From assembly GCA_003249015.1 (NCBI GenBank), contig QBLS01000020.1, positions 1 to 64,000 on the forward strand: 64,000 nt of DNA, in the 5' to 3' direction. A program made the position numbers and the translations under genes. This document shows positions 7,757 through 17,555 of this stretch, one piece after another. Position 1 is the first letter of the stretch; the number at the start of each line of letters is the position of its first letter. The notes under the pieces were generated by a model. That model did no database searches. It saw only the letters and a program-made list of their open reading frames with translations, and was not told the origin of the DNA. Source of the stretch: Pseudanabaena sp. (GTDB lineage: Bacteria; Cyanobacteriota; Cyanobacteriia; Pseudanabaenales; Pseudanabaenaceae).

Positions 7757-10700
7757 TTACGATTCGTAAGCCTCAAGCGGTAAACAAGAACATACAAAAT
7801 TGCGATCGCCATAGGCATTGTCGATCCGACCTACGCTTGTCCAAAACTTATGTTCCTTTAGCCAAGGTGCAGGATAGGCAGCTTGATTTCGGGTATAGGC
7901 GTGATTCCAATCATCAGCAAGCAGCACTTCGGCAGTGTGGGGTGCATTTTTGAGTGGATTGTCCAATCTGTCCATAGCCCCAGAGGCGATCGCATTTACT
8001 TCTTGCTTAATTGCAATCATCGCCTCACAGTAGCGATCGAGTTCTGCCTTCGACTCGCTCTCCGTTGGCTCGATCATCATTGTGCCTGCCACTGGCCAAG
8101 ACATCGTGGGCGCATGGAAGCCGTAGTCCATTAACCGCTTGGCAATGTCATCGACTTCAATACCTGCGATCGCCTTACAATCATGGAGATCGATAATGCA
8201 TTCATGGGCAACTAAACCATTTTTACCTGTATAGAGGATGGGGTAATGGGGCGCGAGACGCTGCGCCATATAGTTGGCATTGAGAATGGCTACTTCCGTC
8301 GCTAGTTTCAAGCCCTTAGCTCCCATAAGAGCAATGTAAACCCATGAAATCGTGAGAATGCTAGCACTGCCCCAAGGAGCCGCCGAAATTGTGGTTGGAT
8401 TTGAGCTATCAGTAAAGGGATGCTTTGGTAAAAATGGCTGTAGCTGCGGCGCAACACAAATTGGTCCCATGCCAGGACCACCACCACCGTGGGGAATGCA
8501 GAAGGTCTTGTGCAGATTCAAATGGCAAACATCTGCCCCAAAGTCTCCAGGACGACATAGCCCCACTTGAGCATTCATGTTCGCGCCATCCATATACACC
8601 TGACCACCGTAATAGTGGATGATGTCGCAGATATCCTTAATTGCTTCTTCAAATACACCGTGAGTGGAAGGATAAGTGACCATCAGCGCCGCCAGTTCAT
8701 GTTGGTACTTTTCCGCTTTTGCCTTCAGATCGGCGATGTCGATATTGCCATCGCTGTCGCAGTTGACCGTTACCACTCTCATTCCTGCCATTACCGCACT
8801 AGCAGGATTAGTACCATGTGCCGAAGTGGGAATTAAACAAATATGGCGATTGGTTTGACCGCGATGTTGATGGTATTCGCGAATCGTTAGCAATCCTGCA
8901 TATTCTCCTTGGGAGCCTGCGTTGGGCTGGAGCGATACGCCCGCAAACCCTGTGATTTCGGCAAGCCAAGCTTCCAATTGTTGAAAGAGAATTTGATAGC
9001 CTTGGGTTTGCGATAGCGGCGCAAAGGGATGGATATTGCCAAACTCTGTCCAAGTCACAGGCAGCATTTCCGAAGTGGCATTGAGCTTCATCGTGCAGGA
9101 ACCAAGGGGAATCATTGATGTTGTCAATGACAGATCCTTCGATTGCAAGCGATGGATGTAGCGCAATAGTTCCGATTCGGAATGATAGGAATTGAAAACG
9201 GGATGGGTGAGGTAGGGAGAAGTACGGGTTAAAGTATTGGGAATTGGGTATTGGTGATTGGGAATTGGTGATTGGGAAGTATCTTTTCCACCAGCAAAGA
9301 TTTCGATTAGGTCTGTTAGATCTTGTTTGGAGACAGTTTCATCGAGACTAATGGCGATCGCACCATCTTCTAAATACCGCAAATTAATTTGTTTGGTATT
9401 AGCGATCGCTTGAACTTCGGCAATAGAAAGCCCCTGTAACTTGACGCAGATGGTGTCGAAATAGGCGGAATGGATGACGGTATGCCCCAATTTGGTGATT
9501 GCCTCGGCAAGGGTTGCCGTGAGCAGGTTTACTCGTTTGGCAATACGTTCCAAGCCTGATGCGCCATGATAAACCGCGTACATACTTGCCATAATCGCCA
9601 GCAAAACTTGGGCAGTACAAATATTGCTGGTTGCCTTGTCGCGGCGAATATGTTGCTCACGGGTTTGTAGTGCCAGACGTAGTGCAGGACGACCATGCAT
9701 ATCCTTGGATACGCCGATCATGCGTCCAGGCATTTGGCGCTTGTAAGCGTCCTTGGTTGCCATGTAAGCGGCATGGGGTCCACCATAGCCATAGGGAACA
9801 CCAAATCTCTGTGCCGAGCCGATCGCAATATCTGCACCCAACTCGCCTGGGGATTTAATCAAGGTAAGGGCTAATAAATCCGCCACCACGATCGCTAACC
9901 CATCTTGAGCATGGATTTGAGCGATGAATTCGCTGTAGTCATAGATTGCGCCATCGCTAGCTGGGTATTGCAGCAATGCGCCAAAGTATGATCTGTCAAG
10001 TTCAAACCCCTCATGCGGAGCGGTGACAACTTCAATGCCAAGGGGAATCGCACGACTTTTAACTACAGCGATCGTCTGGGGATGGCAATCACTAGATACA
10101 AAAAATTTATTGCCCTTATTCTTGGCAATTCCTGCCGCCATTGTCATTGCTTCCGCCGCCGCTGTTCCCTCATCCAGCAGTGAAGCATTGGCTATTTCTA
10201 AACCCGTTAAGTCAATGATCATCGTCTGGAAATTGAGTAATGCTTCTAGACGACCTTGGGCAATTTCCGCTTGATAGGGGGTGTACTGGGTGTACCAACC
10301 AGGGTTTTCGAGGATATTGCGTTGAATGACTGGGGGTGTGATGCAGTTGTAGTAACCCGTACCAATGTACGATCGCCAAACTTGGTTTTTCGAGGCGATC
10401 GCCTTCAGTTCTTGCAATAGTTCATATTCGCCCCGCGCTCCCTCCAATTGCAAAGGCTGTTTAATCCTAATTTCGGCTGGAACTGTCTTTTCGATCATCT
10501 CCTCCATCGAGTCACAGCCGATCGCCTGCAACATTTGCTGGATCTCGATAGAACTTGCGCCAATATGTCGATGCACAAAGCTATCAGTTGGCGCAAAGTC
10601 ATCAACGTCTAGGCAATCTGCTAAGTAATCGTTATTTTTGGCGATCGATGAACAGTCTGGAACCCCCAATTCAGTTGTTTCTGTGATTTCGGCAAGCAAA

Positions 10701-10765
10701 GAGTCTTGGCTAATTACGGCAAGCGCAGGTTCCAGCATATTTTTTAACTTGATATAGGTGTACAT
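7757..10765 (-). CDS. gcvP: glycine dehydrogenase (decarboxylating), P protein
   Basis: The P protein of the glycine cleavage system decarboxylates glycine with PLP and passes the aminomethyl group to the lipoyl H protein. At 1002 residues it is a full-length fused P protein with both halves. The PLP lysine is K753 in [16 protein letters not shown]. The start is either 10765 or the ATG at 10738 (MLEPALAV); neither has a clear ribosome-binding site. Residues about 497-511 ([14 protein letters not shown]) are encoded by a heptamer-like tandem repeat at 9236-9277 and appear to be an in-frame insertion between the two halves. No gcvT or gcvH is in the window. Confidence 0.95.
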   Translation of the reverse strand: MYTYIKLKNMLEPALAVISQDSLLAEITETTELGVPDCSSIAKNNDYLADCLDVDDFAPTDSFVHRHIGASSIEIQQMLQAIGCDSMEEMIEKTVPAEIRIKQPLQLEGARGEYELLQELKAIASKNQVWRSYIGTGYYNCITPPVIQRNILENPGWYTQYTPYQAEIAQGRLEALLNFQTMIIDLTGLEIANASLLDEGTAAAEAMTMAAGIAKNKGNKFFVSSDCHPQTIAVVKSRAIPLGIEVVTAPHEGFELDRSYFGALLQYPASDGAIYDYSEFIAQIHAQDGLAIVVADLLALTLIKSPGELGADIAIGSAQRFGVPYGYGGPHAAYMATKDAYKRQMPGRMIGVSKDMHGRPALRLALQTREQHIRRDKATSNICTAQVLLAIMASMYAVYHGASGLERIAKRVNLLTATLAEAITKLGHTVIHSAYFDTICVKLQGLSIAEVQAIANTKQINLRYLEDGAIAISLDETVSKQDLTDLIEIFAGGKDTSQSPIPNHQYPIPNTLTRTSPYLTHPVFNSYHSESELLRYIHRLQSKDLSLTTSMIPLGSCTMKLNATSEMLPVTWTEFGNIHPFAPLSQTQGYQILFQQLEAWLAEITGFAGVSLQPNAGSQGEYAGLLTIREYHQHRGQTNRHICLIPTSAHGTNPASAVMAGMRVVTVNCDSDGNIDIADLKAKAEKYQHELAALMVTYPSTHGVFEEAIKDICDIIHYYGGQVYMDGANMNAQVGLCRPGDFGADVCHLNLHKTFCIPHGGGGPGMGPICVAPQLQPFLPKHPFTDSSNPTTISAAPWGSASILTISWVYIALMGAKGLKLATEVAILNANYMAQRLAPHYPILYTGKNGLVAHECIIDLHDCKAIAGIEVDDIAKRLMDYGFHAPTMSWPVAGTMMIEPTESESKAELDRYCEAMIAIKQEVNAIASGAMDRLDNPLKNAPHTAEVLLADDWNHAYTRNQAAYPAPWLKEHKFWTSVGRIDNAYGDRNFVCSCLPLEAYES
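9236..9277 (-). repeat. short tandem repeat inside gcvP
   Basis: About five overlapping units of the ATTGGGA / ATTGGTG type occur in a row within the gcvP reading frame. They resemble the heptanucleotide STRR repeats known from cyanobacterial intergenic DNA. The frame stays open through them. Confidence 0.8.
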
Positions 10766-10799
10766 ATGCTATTACAAATTTATTACAAAGTGTTAAGCC

Positions 10800-10856
10800 T
10801 GAAGCCCAGAAACTTGATCTGCCCGCATAGCGGGCGGCTCAAGTTTCTGGGCTTCA
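10800..10856. repeat. long hairpin with GCCCGC core
   Basis: The outer arms TGAAGCCCAGAAACTTGA and complement enclose an inner GCCCGC-ATA-GCGGGC stem. It lies upstream of gcvP in the region between divergent genes. Confidence 0.75.
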
Positions 10857-10897
10857 GCTTTGCACGAAATACAAGCTCAAAATGTTCCCTTCCTACC

Positions 10898-10944
10898 TAA
10901 ATAATCAGTGGTACGGCGCTTCTCGCCGCACCACTGATTATTTA
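10898..10944. repeat. long hairpin, class A-like core
   Basis: Perfect 15-bp arms (TAAATAATCAGTGGT and complement) enclose CGGCG-type inner sequence. The unit lies between gcvP and the SIMPL gene. The remaining 100 bases before 11052 hold no feature I can identify, though they should contain the promoter of that gene. Confidence 0.7.
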
Positions 10945-11051
10945 AGTAAGGATTAGAGTTATTGTTTCTAAAAGTGCAACCACGCTAATCTCGCTTTGTC
11001 ATGGTGGTATCTTCAAGCTATGAACTTAACGATTAGGAACTCTCCCATCAA

Positions 11052-11786
11052 ATGCGACCTATAACTACATTTTTTCTAAGCATTGCCTTTTGTATTCCAT
11101 CCATAACGGCGATCGCTCCTTCTGTAAAAGCACAGGAAAGCCAGATGTCTTACTCCCAACTCAAGAATGAAAGAGTTCTCACCGTTACAGGTAGAGGTGA
11201 GCGCTTTGTCAAAACCAATAAGGCAAAAATCCAACTAGGTGTGAGAGTGGAAGGGAAAACCGCGATCGCGACACAGACTGAAGTGGCTAGACAAGCCAAT
11301 AGTCTCGTCTCAAGACTCCAACAATTTAATGTAGAAAAGCTACAAACTACCACGATTCAACTCAATCCTAAGTATGTTTATGAGAACAATCGCCAAACCC
11401 AAGAGGGTTTTACAGGTCAAACTAGCGTCAGTTTCTTGATATCCCTTGATCAAGCAGGAACTGTCCTCGATGCTGCCGTTGCTTCGGGAGCTAATCAGAT
11501 TGAGCAAGTTACCTTCATTGCTACCGATGCCGAACTAAATGCGGCAAGGCAATTGGCTTTGCAAGATGCGATCAAGGATGCTCAAGCTCAATCCAAAACC
11601 GTTTTAGATGCTCTAGGGTTTACATCCAAGACGGTTAAATCAATCCAGATCAACGAATCAGCGATCGCCTATCCCACCCCTCAGCCACGCATGGAAGCCC
11701 TATCTGCAAAAGTTGCTGACTCTATGCCAGTTTTGGGCAGTGAGCAGAAGGTTGAAGCTTCTGTAAATTTACAGATTACTTACTAA
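11052..11786 (+). CDS. SIMPL-domain (DUF541) exported protein
   Basis: A 244-residue protein with a signal peptide (hydrophobic FFLSIAFCIPSITAIAPSVKA, probable cut after KAQ at about 28). The rest forms one SIMPL/DUF541 domain, beginning with the typical RVLTVTGRGERFVKTNKAKIQLG strand pattern. The family is widespread and periplasmic or membrane-attached; its biochemical role is poorly defined, and oxidative stress functions have been proposed for some members. The hairpin that follows begins within the stop codon region. Confidence 0.85.
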   Translation: MRPITTFFLSIAFCIPSITAIAPSVKAQESQMSYSQLKNERVLTVTGRGERFVKTNKAKIQLGVRVEGKTAIATQTEVARQANSLVSRLQQFNVEKLQTTTIQLNPKYVYENNRQTQEGFTGQTSVSFLISLDQAGTVLDAAVASGANQIEQVTFIATDAELNAARQLALQDAIKDAQAQSKTVLDALGFTSKTVKSIQINESAIAYPTPQPRMEALSAKVADSMPVLGSEQKVEASVNLQITY

Positions 11787-11836
11787 GTAACAAGGTTGTT
11801 CCGCCCGCGTAGCGGGCAGAACAACCTTGTTACTTA
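11784..11836. repeat. hairpin touching a stop codon (class C core)
   Basis: The arms TAAGTAACAAGGTTGTTC and complement enclose CGCCCGCGTAGCGGGCA. The left arm starts in the last codons of the SIMPL gene. Related GTTGTTC-GCCCGC units occur at 13672 and 63315. Confidence 0.75.
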
Positions 11837-11864
11837 TGTTACTCGCTAAGCGAGCAACATAAGT
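11832..11864. repeat. second hairpin before the argS stop
   Basis: The arms ACTTATGTTACTCG and complement (one mismatch) abut the argS stop codon at 11866. Together with the preceding hairpin it fills the whole gap between the convergent SIMPL and argS genes. Confidence 0.65.
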
Positions 11865-11865
11865 A

Positions 11866-13623
11866 TTACATCCGTTCCAATACTCTAATACCGAGCAGAC
11901 TTAAGCCTAGCTTAAGCGTTTTAGCAGTGATATCACATAGACTGAGGCGGGAAATCTTTTCGGCTTCAACTGCTTGCAGTACAGGGCATTGCTCAAAAAA
12001 CTGATTGAACTTTTGGCTCAGTTCAAATAGATATTGACAAAGGCGATTGGGATAAAGCTCTTCAGCCACAGCATCGATCGCTTCCGCAAATTGCAGTAGG
12101 TGCTTAGCCAAAGTAATCTCTGGATCGGTTGTTAGCTTGATCGCATCCCCATCTAAATTAGCAAAATCAACTTCTCCTTTGCGACCAATCCCCTGCACTC
12201 GCACATAGGCATAGAGCATATAAGGCGCGGTATTTCCTTGTAGAGCTAGCATTTTATCAAAGCTAAAAATATAGTTGCTAGTGCGATTTTGGGAGAGGTC
12301 GGCATACTTGACGGCTCCTAGACCCACAGCCTCAGCAACATCCTGCTTAAACTCGTCTGGTGCTTCAGGGTTACGGGTTTCGATGTCAGTCCTTGCTCGG
12401 GCGATCGCTTCTTCGAGCAGACTCTTGAGAGCGACTGTATCTCCTGATCGCGTTTTAAATTTTTTGCCATCTTCACCCATTACTAAGCCAAAGGGAACAT
12501 GGGTGGTCTGCACTGTTTCAGGAATCCAATTGGCGCGATGGGCGACTTGAAAGACTTGGGCAAAATGTCCCGACTGACCGATATCGGTTATATAGATAAT
12601 GCGAGTTGCTTTGTCTTCACGAATGCGGTAACGCAGGGCGGCGAGGTCGGTGGTGGCGTAGTTGTAGCCGCCATCGGACTTCTGGACAATGAGCGGCAAG
12701 GGTTGTCCATCTTTATTACTAAAACCTTCTAAAAAGACACATAAAGCTCCTTGATCTTCTTGTAATAAACCTGTTTCGCGCAGGTCAGTGATTACATTTG
12801 ATAAATAGGGATTGTAAAAGGATTCACCTCTCTCTGTTAATTGGATATTCAGGGCATCATAGATTTTTTGAAATTCGCGGCGAGACTGTTCACAGAGGAG
12901 TTGCCACGCTAGTTTTGCTGAAGGTTCTCCCGCTTGCAGTTCCACTACTGCCCCACGGGAAATCTCTTTGAAGTTTTCATCTTCATCAAAGCGCTTTTTG
13001 GCAGCGCGATATAGTTCCACTAAGTCACCGATCGCGATCGCATCGGCTTTAGTGAGTGCCTCGGGATAAACTTCGCGCAGGTAAGTAATCAACATCCCAA
13101 ACTGTGTCCCCCAGTCACCGACATGATTTAAACGCAGCACCTCATGTCCTTGAAACTCCAAAATATTGGCAATACTATCCCCGATAATCGTGGAGCGCAG
13201 ATGTCCAACGTGCATTTCTTTCGCAATGTTGGGGCTAGAAAAATCCACAATCACCCGCTCAGGTTGATCAACTTTGGCGATCGCTAGGCGATCACTTTTT
13301 TGCATTTTTGCTAACTGTGACTCAATGTAACTAAGTTTTAGCTTTAGGTTAATAAAGCCTGCTCCCGCGATCGTGGGCGTTTCAAAAATATCATTAACGG
13401 AAGTATCAGTAAGAAAGTTTTCAATTATCTTAGCCGCTATGTCTTGGGGTTTTTGTTTGAGCTTTTTGGTTAGTCCTAGAGCGGCATTACATTGATAGTC
13501 GCCAAATTTCGCATCTTTAGATGGTGCAACTGCAGGATCATGGTTCGTGTATTCTGCACCAAAGGCTTCAGCGATCGCTTGAGAGAAACGGATTTTTAAA
13601 TCAGACAAAAGAGAAGTAGTCAT
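11866..13623 (-). CDS. argS: arginyl-tRNA synthetase
   Basis: This class I synthetase charges tRNA-Arg. The 585-residue length is standard. The N-terminal Add1 domain ([12 protein letters not shown], about 39-50) is followed by the HIGH-equivalent HVGH at 138-141 in [14 protein letters not shown]. The KMSK region is the degenerate [13 protein letters not shown] near residue 385, common in ArgRS. The C-terminal DALR anticodon-binding domain ends in [13 protein letters not shown]. It is a lone minus-strand gene between hairpin clusters. Confidence 0.97.
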   Translation of the reverse strand: MTTSLLSDLKIRFSQAIAEAFGAEYTNHDPAVAPSKDAKFGDYQCNAALGLTKKLKQKPQDIAAKIIENFLTDTSVNDIFETPTIAGAGFINLKLKLSYIESQLAKMQKSDRLAIAKVDQPERVIVDFSSPNIAKEMHVGHLRSTIIGDSIANILEFQGHEVLRLNHVGDWGTQFGMLITYLREVYPEALTKADAIAIGDLVELYRAAKKRFDEDENFKEISRGAVVELQAGEPSAKLAWQLLCEQSRREFQKIYDALNIQLTERGESFYNPYLSNVITDLRETGLLQEDQGALCVFLEGFSNKDGQPLPLIVQKSDGGYNYATTDLAALRYRIREDKATRIIYITDIGQSGHFAQVFQVAHRANWIPETVQTTHVPFGLVMGEDGKKFKTRSGDTVALKSLLEEAIARARTDIETRNPEAPDEFKQDVAEAVGLGAVKYADLSQNRTSNYIFSFDKMLALQGNTAPYMLYAYVRVQGIGRKGEVDFANLDGDAIKLTTDPEITLAKHLLQFAEAIDAVAEELYPNRLCQYLFELSQKFNQFFEQCPVLQAVEAEKISRLSLCDITAKTLKLGLSLLGIRVLERM

Positions 13624-13671
13624 TTATGGTAGCCTTTAGCCAATATTTATTTAGTAGTTAGAAAACCAAAA

Positions 13672-13706
13672 AGGTTGTTCTGCCTACTACAAGGGCGGAA
13701 CAACCT
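13672..13706. repeat. class C hairpin
   Basis: The arms AGGTTGTTCTGCC and complement (one mismatch) surround TACTACAAG. It lies upstream of argS. The downstream GCTGAGCTACTTA tail also follows the class C hairpin at 63315. Confidence 0.65.
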
Positions 13707-13738
13707 ATGGCTTTAGGTTTTGCTGAGCTACTTAAATA

Positions 13739-13806
13739 TACAGCGCTTTGCGCTGACTTCAAACCTAGCCAGATTTTCTTACAGTGCGAAGTACCGCAAG
13801 AAAATT
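13739..13806 (+). repeat. leader plus imperfect hairpin (instance 3)
   Basis: The leader TACAGCGCTTTGCGCTGACT (13739-13758) is followed by an imperfect hairpin of ATTTTCTT / AAGAAAAT arms at 13773-13805 with GTGCGAAGTAC in the loop. An open frame runs through it but is not likely translated. Confidence 0.6.
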
Positions 13807-13836
13807 CGGCAGGAATACTCAACAGGCTTTAAACAA

Positions 13837-14376
13837 ATGAATACGCAAATAATTAATATTCCTCAGCAAATTCTCAAACGAGGTTTAGCTATTTCGGGAA
13901 CCGTTGCGATCGCGCAAATTATCGTCAATCCAAGTTTTGCGGCTCCCAATCAGCTCACCCTCAGTGTTTATCCCCTCAATTCCCGAAGTGGCTCATCGCC
14001 AAATTGTCCAAAGGAAGTGCGACTAACGGAAACTCCTCGTCCCTACACAGAAGGTAGCTACGCTAGAGATGGAATCGCACCTTTAGGATGGTTAGCGAAA
14101 GCTTTTAAGATTGAGAGAAGTGATAAATTTAGTGCGATCTGGGTGGCGCGGCTTCAGCCTAGGTTTCAAACCTGTGAAGCTTCCGCTAGCATCACGGAGA
14201 TTAATAATGAGCCATTTACAGGACATTCTTACTTGCGAATGCAGTTTGTCAATAAAAACGCTTATCTAATTCTTGATATGACGGGAATGCGCGATGCCAA
14301 TAGTTTAACCACCGTAATTTTGAAGCAAGATATCAAAAATGGTAATCCTTCTTGGGCATGGGGAGGCACAGATTAG
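13837..14376 (+). CDS. exported hypothetical protein, 179 aa
   Basis: Starting at ATG 13837 gives an N-terminal signal peptide (basic ILKRG, hydrophobic LAISGTVAIAQIIV, probable cleavage after SFA, about residue 36). The open frame extends upstream to 13720 only through repeat DNA, so I place the start at 13837. The mature part has four cysteines or fewer (SPNCPKE, FQTCEAS), a beta-rich pattern and no motif I can name. Similar exported proteins occur in cyanobacteria, but no function is evident. The restriction-modification pair follows on the same strand 115 bases later. Confidence 0.7.
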   Translation: MNTQIINIPQQILKRGLAISGTVAIAQIIVNPSFAAPNQLTLSVYPLNSRSGSSPNCPKEVRLTETPRPYTEGSYARDGIAPLGWLAKAFKIERSDKFSAIWVARLQPRFQTCEASASITEINNEPFTGHSYLRMQFVNKNAYLILDMTGMRDANSLTTVILKQDIKNGNPSWAWGGTD

Positions 14377-14412
14377 TCAGTCTTAAAAACACGGTAGGGG
14401 GGCAGTTGTAAT

Positions 14413-14427
14413 GTGATATCATATCAC
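14413..14427. promoter_or_regulatory. odd palindrome upstream of methyltransferase
   Basis: GTGATATCATATCAC is a perfect 7-1-7 inverted repeat, 79 bases before the methyltransferase start. It could be an operator for controlled expression of the restriction-modification genes. No controller gene is visible, so this rests on position and symmetry alone. Confidence 0.4.
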
Positions 14428-14491
14428 CGAGTAAGGGCTTAGTTCTGTCATCTTAAGAAATCATAGCACCCCACTCTTAAACTTTATCTCG

Positions 14492-15691
14492 ATGGGACTA
14501 TACATGGCAAAAAACAACAAAAATAATTTTAAAGTTTGCTCTCTTTTTTCTGGTTGTGGTGGATTTGACCTCGGTTTTAAGGGAGGATTTATACATAACA
14601 ATAATCAACTTAAATCATTGCCTTTTGATATTGTATTTGCAAATGATATCGACAAAGATGCTGTTAACATCTACAAGGAAAATATCAAGTATTTTGGTGA
14701 TCATAAAATCTTGCTAGATGATATTAGGAATATAGAACCTCAGGATGTGGCTGATTTTGACGTTCTTCTAGCAGGTTTTCCTTGTCAACCTTTCTCAAAC
14801 GCAGGTAATCGAAAAGGTGTTTATGACTCCAGAGGCACATTGTTTGAAGAGGTATTTCGATTTATATCTTCAAAGCCCCCAGAAATAATCATCATGGAAA
14901 ATGTAAAAGGTATTTTATCTACCAAAATGCCAAATGGCAATAATGTGTGTACTGAGATTGTTGACAGATTGAAAAATGTTACTACGAAATTTGGAGAACA
15001 AATTTCCTATAACGTTTCTGAACCAATGTTAATTAATTCAAGCCATCTTGGTGTACCCCAGAATAGAGAAAGGGTCATTATAATCGCAATTAAATCTACT
15101 TATGGCTACACACCATCGAAACCAGATTTATTTAAATTCTCGATTAAATTTAGCCAATCAGATTTATTAGTAAAGAAAATATTGGATTATCCAACCAATA
15201 TACCGAATGTGGATGACATTTGGGCATTGGCTCCACAGCAAGAACGTTTAGTTCCACACATAAAAAGATCTTGGAAAGATATTCCTTACGATCTATTGCC
15301 TGAGCGATTGAAACGAATTAGAGACAATATGAAAGAATATAGGTCTCCAAATTTCTTTCGTAGATTTAATGTGAATGAAATTAACGGAACTATTACAGCT
15401 TCTGCCCAACCTGAAAATTGTGGAATACTCCACCCTTATGAAAATCGCAGATATAATGTTAGGGAAATTGCTAGGATCCAGAGTTTTCCAGACGACTTTA
15501 CGTTTAACAATGCAAGTATTGTTCAGAAGTATAAAGTGATAGGAAATGCAGTACCGCCTATTCTGGCGTATACAATAGCGTCCTATTGTTCAGCAATGTT
15601 AAATAATCAACTCACAAATAGCACAAATCAAATTCAAGACTCTAAACAGCTATCCATATTTAATTTTTTACATGAGTTACAAAGCGCTTAA
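14492..15691 (+). CDS. DNA (cytosine-5) methyltransferase
   Basis: This enzyme adds a methyl group to C5 of cytosine in a specific DNA site. The 399 residues carry the ordered motifs of the family: I (FSGCGG, 19-24), IV (GFPCQPFS, catalytic Cys98), VI (ENV, 136-138), VIII (QNRER, 190-194) and X (IGNAVPP, about 350-356). The target-recognition region lies between VIII and IX (about 205-300), so the site cannot be read. An alternative start at ATG 14504 (MAKNNKN) is possible. Base composition is AT-rich and there are no HIP1 sites, unlike the neighbours, which suggests transfer. The nuclease gene follows 17 bases later. Confidence 0.95.
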   Translation: MGLYMAKNNKNNFKVCSLFSGCGGFDLGFKGGFIHNNNQLKSLPFDIVFANDIDKDAVNIYKENIKYFGDHKILLDDIRNIEPQDVADFDVLLAGFPCQPFSNAGNRKGVYDSRGTLFEEVFRFISSKPPEIIIMENVKGILSTKMPNGNNVCTEIVDRLKNVTTKFGEQISYNVSEPMLINSSHLGVPQNRERVIIIAIKSTYGYTPSKPDLFKFSIKFSQSDLLVKKILDYPTNIPNVDDIWALAPQQERLVPHIKRSWKDIPYDLLPERLKRIRDNMKEYRSPNFFRRFNVNEINGTITASAQPENCGILHPYENRRYNVREIARIQSFPDDFTFNNASIVQKYKVIGNAVPPILAYTIASYCSAMLNNQLTNSTNQIQDSKQLSIFNFLHELQSA

Positions 15692-15708
15692 ATTTTAAGG
15701 TTATTACT

Positions 15709-16284
15709 GTGAAATACGTGTATTTGTCTTCTCAATATCCACTTACAGACGAAATAGAGATAAATGACGTTGGAGTAATACTAATTGAGCAATTAGATCA
15801 ACAAGGTCGTTCAGAAGTAAATTTTTTGCGAATAGGTAAAACATTTTGGCTAGAAAATAATTACTTTTCGTACTTTGCGATTGAAGAAACTGGTGATAGA
15901 TTTGAATTTAAAATATGTGATAGATGTTTCAAGTTATTGCCTACAGACGCGGAGTTTTCAGATAATAGACATAAAAAAGATAATATTATTACAAAACGCC
16001 CTTCTTGTAAGTCATGTCGAAAAAAGAAAGATGGAGTGCAAGTATCTAGAGCAGATCGTGAAGAATGGGAAGCTAAACGTCCACAGAAATATACTTCATT
16101 TATATGCCCTATTTGTGAAAAAAGCTCAATTGTTGGAATTAGCAAAATAGTGCTGGATCACGACCACTCAAATGGAAAAGTTAGAGGATGGCTTTGTGAA
16201 AGTTGCAATACTGGTATTGGACGCTTTGATGATGATCCTGAGATTGTATATAAAGCTGTCGAATGGCTAATGAGAGAGCGCTAG
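15709..16284 (+). CDS. endonuclease VII/HNH-type nuclease, probable restriction enzyme
   Basis: This 191-residue protein ends in a fold resembling recombination endonuclease VII: CPIC (133-136), VLDHDHSNGKVRGWLCESCNTG split over the catalytic DHDH at 150-153 and C163/C166, then DDPEIVYKA. The four cysteines fit one structural zinc. A second CxxC pair (C70/C73 and C100/C103) suggests another zinc ribbon in the middle. The first 60 residues match nothing I know and may recognise DNA. It starts at GTG directly behind the methyltransferase, so a restriction role is a reasonable inference but not proven; it could instead be a nicking or solitary HNH enzyme. Confidence 0.75.
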   Translation: MKYVYLSSQYPLTDEIEINDVGVILIEQLDQQGRSEVNFLRIGKTFWLENNYFSYFAIEETGDRFEFKICDRCFKLLPTDAEFSDNRHKKDNIITKRPSCKSCRKKKDGVQVSRADREEWEAKRPQKYTSFICPICEKSSIVGISKIVLDHDHSNGKVRGWLCESCNTGIGRFDDDPEIVYKAVEWLMRER

Positions 16285-16317
16285 CTTGTTACGCTCGCTA
16301 CACGAGCGCAACAAGCT
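16283..16317. terminator. hairpin overlapping the nuclease stop codon
   Basis: The arms AGCTTGTTACGCTCG and complement (one mismatch) surround CTACA. The left arm begins in the TAG stop. Probable 3' end of the restriction-modification operon, although no T-run follows. Confidence 0.6.
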
Positions 16318-16375
16318 CTGGTTGAGGTGAGCCAAAATTGCTGTAAAATATTGACGATCTCCACCCTTAAACATC

Positions 16376-16540
16376 GTGCCATTCTTTCGTCAGTACATCG
16401 CCCCACTCATCATTTTTGCCATATTCTTATTCACCCTTGTGTTAGTTAGCTCCCGTGCTTTCCTGCCTGAAGATATGGTTGAACCAGCCCCTGTTGGCGC
16501 AATGATCGGAGTCAGATCGACTTCTCTACTCCAAAGATAG
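16376..16540 (+). CDS. small single-pass membrane protein, 54 aa
   Basis: An open frame from GTG 16376 to TAG 16540 encodes 54 residues with one clear membrane helix ([17 protein letters not shown], residues 8-24) and a short polar tail. It ends five bases before pyrB, so the two are probably cotranscribed. Codon choice and the hydrophobic segment favour a real gene, but there is no family assignment and GTG is the only start available. Confidence 0.55.
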   Translation: MPFFRQYIAPLIIFAIFLFTLVLVSSRAFLPEDMVEPAPVGAMIGVRSTSLLQR

Positions 16541-16545
16541 TTACC

Positions 16546-17514
16546 ATGACCGACCTTACATGGCAACGCCGACACGTCATCTCCCTTGCCGACTTTACTC
16601 CTAGCGATTACGAAACAGTTCTCCAAACTGCGGTTAGCTTTTTAGAGGTATTGTCGCGACGGAATAAAAAAGTACCAACTTTACAAAGCAAAGTTGTCGC
16701 CAATTTGTTTTTTGAGTCTTCTACCCGTACCCGCAATAGTTTTGAGCTTGCTGCGAAGAGGCTTTCGGCGGATACCCTCAACTTCGCCCCAGGGACTTCT
16801 TCCCTTTCTAAAGGAGAAACAATTCTCGACACGGCGCGGACTTTTTTGGCAATGGGAACGGACATCATGGTAATCCGCCATCAATCGGCGGGAGTGCCTC
16901 TAGCGATCGCCCGCGATATGGATGCCCTCAGCGGTAAAGTGGCAATTCTCAATGCGGGTGATGGTAAGCATGAACATCCTTCGCAAGCCTTGCTTGATTT
17001 GCTAACCATCTGTATGTATATGAATGCTGCTGCACCCACAGCCAAGGATCTCAAGGGTAAAAAAGTGGCGATCGTCGGTGACATTTTACATTCACGGGTA
17101 GCTCGATCAAACCTATGGAGTTTGCTCACCAATGGAGCAGAAGTACATTTAGCCGCACCGCCGACCTTATTACCGCCAGAGTTTGCGGAATATGGCGCTA
17201 AGCTCCACTATTCTCTGGAACCAGCTCTAGAAGATGCTGATTTTGTGATGACTCTGCGTTTGCAAATGGAACGGATGGGACAATTTTTGATTCCTAGTCT
17301 GCGCGAGTATCATACTCGTTTTGGCATTACTCGCGATCGCCTTGCTAAATGTGCGCCCAAGGTGCAGGTTTTACACCCAGGTCCCGTCAATCGAGGTGTG
17401 GAGATTAGCTCAGACTTAATGGATGATCCTCGCTTGAGTTTGATTGATAAGCAGGTGACAAATGGTGTCGCCATCAGGATGGGTCTGTTGTATTTGCTCG
17501 GCACAGCAAGCTGA
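16546..17514 (+). CDS. pyrB: aspartate carbamoyltransferase, catalytic subunit
   Basis: This enzyme joins carbamoyl phosphate and aspartate, the committed step of pyrimidine synthesis. The 322 residues include the carbamoyl-phosphate loop SSTRTRNSF (STRTR at 59-63), HPSQALLD (144-151) and the HPGPVNRG aspartate-side motif near residue 277. No regulatory subunit (PyrI) gene is nearby, as is normal in cyanobacteria. It follows the 54-residue membrane protein by five bases. Confidence 0.96.
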   Translation: MTDLTWQRRHVISLADFTPSDYETVLQTAVSFLEVLSRRNKKVPTLQSKVVANLFFESSTRTRNSFELAAKRLSADTLNFAPGTSSLSKGETILDTARTFLAMGTDIMVIRHQSAGVPLAIARDMDALSGKVAILNAGDGKHEHPSQALLDLLTICMYMNAAAPTAKDLKGKKVAIVGDILHSRVARSNLWSLLTNGAEVHLAAPPTLLPPEFAEYGAKLHYSLEPALEDADFVMTLRLQMERMGQFLIPSLREYHTRFGITRDRLAKCAPKVQVLHPGPVNRGVEISSDLMDDPRLSLIDKQVTNGVAIRMGLLYLLGTAS

Positions 17515-17555
17515 AAGCGCATTACCTCAAACAGGTTGCCGCGTGACCTATCTTT

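Noticed and set aside
13720-13836. N-terminal extension of the exported protein from 13720
   Set aside because: The segment runs through a leader-hairpin repeat, and the downstream ATG gives a good signal peptide.
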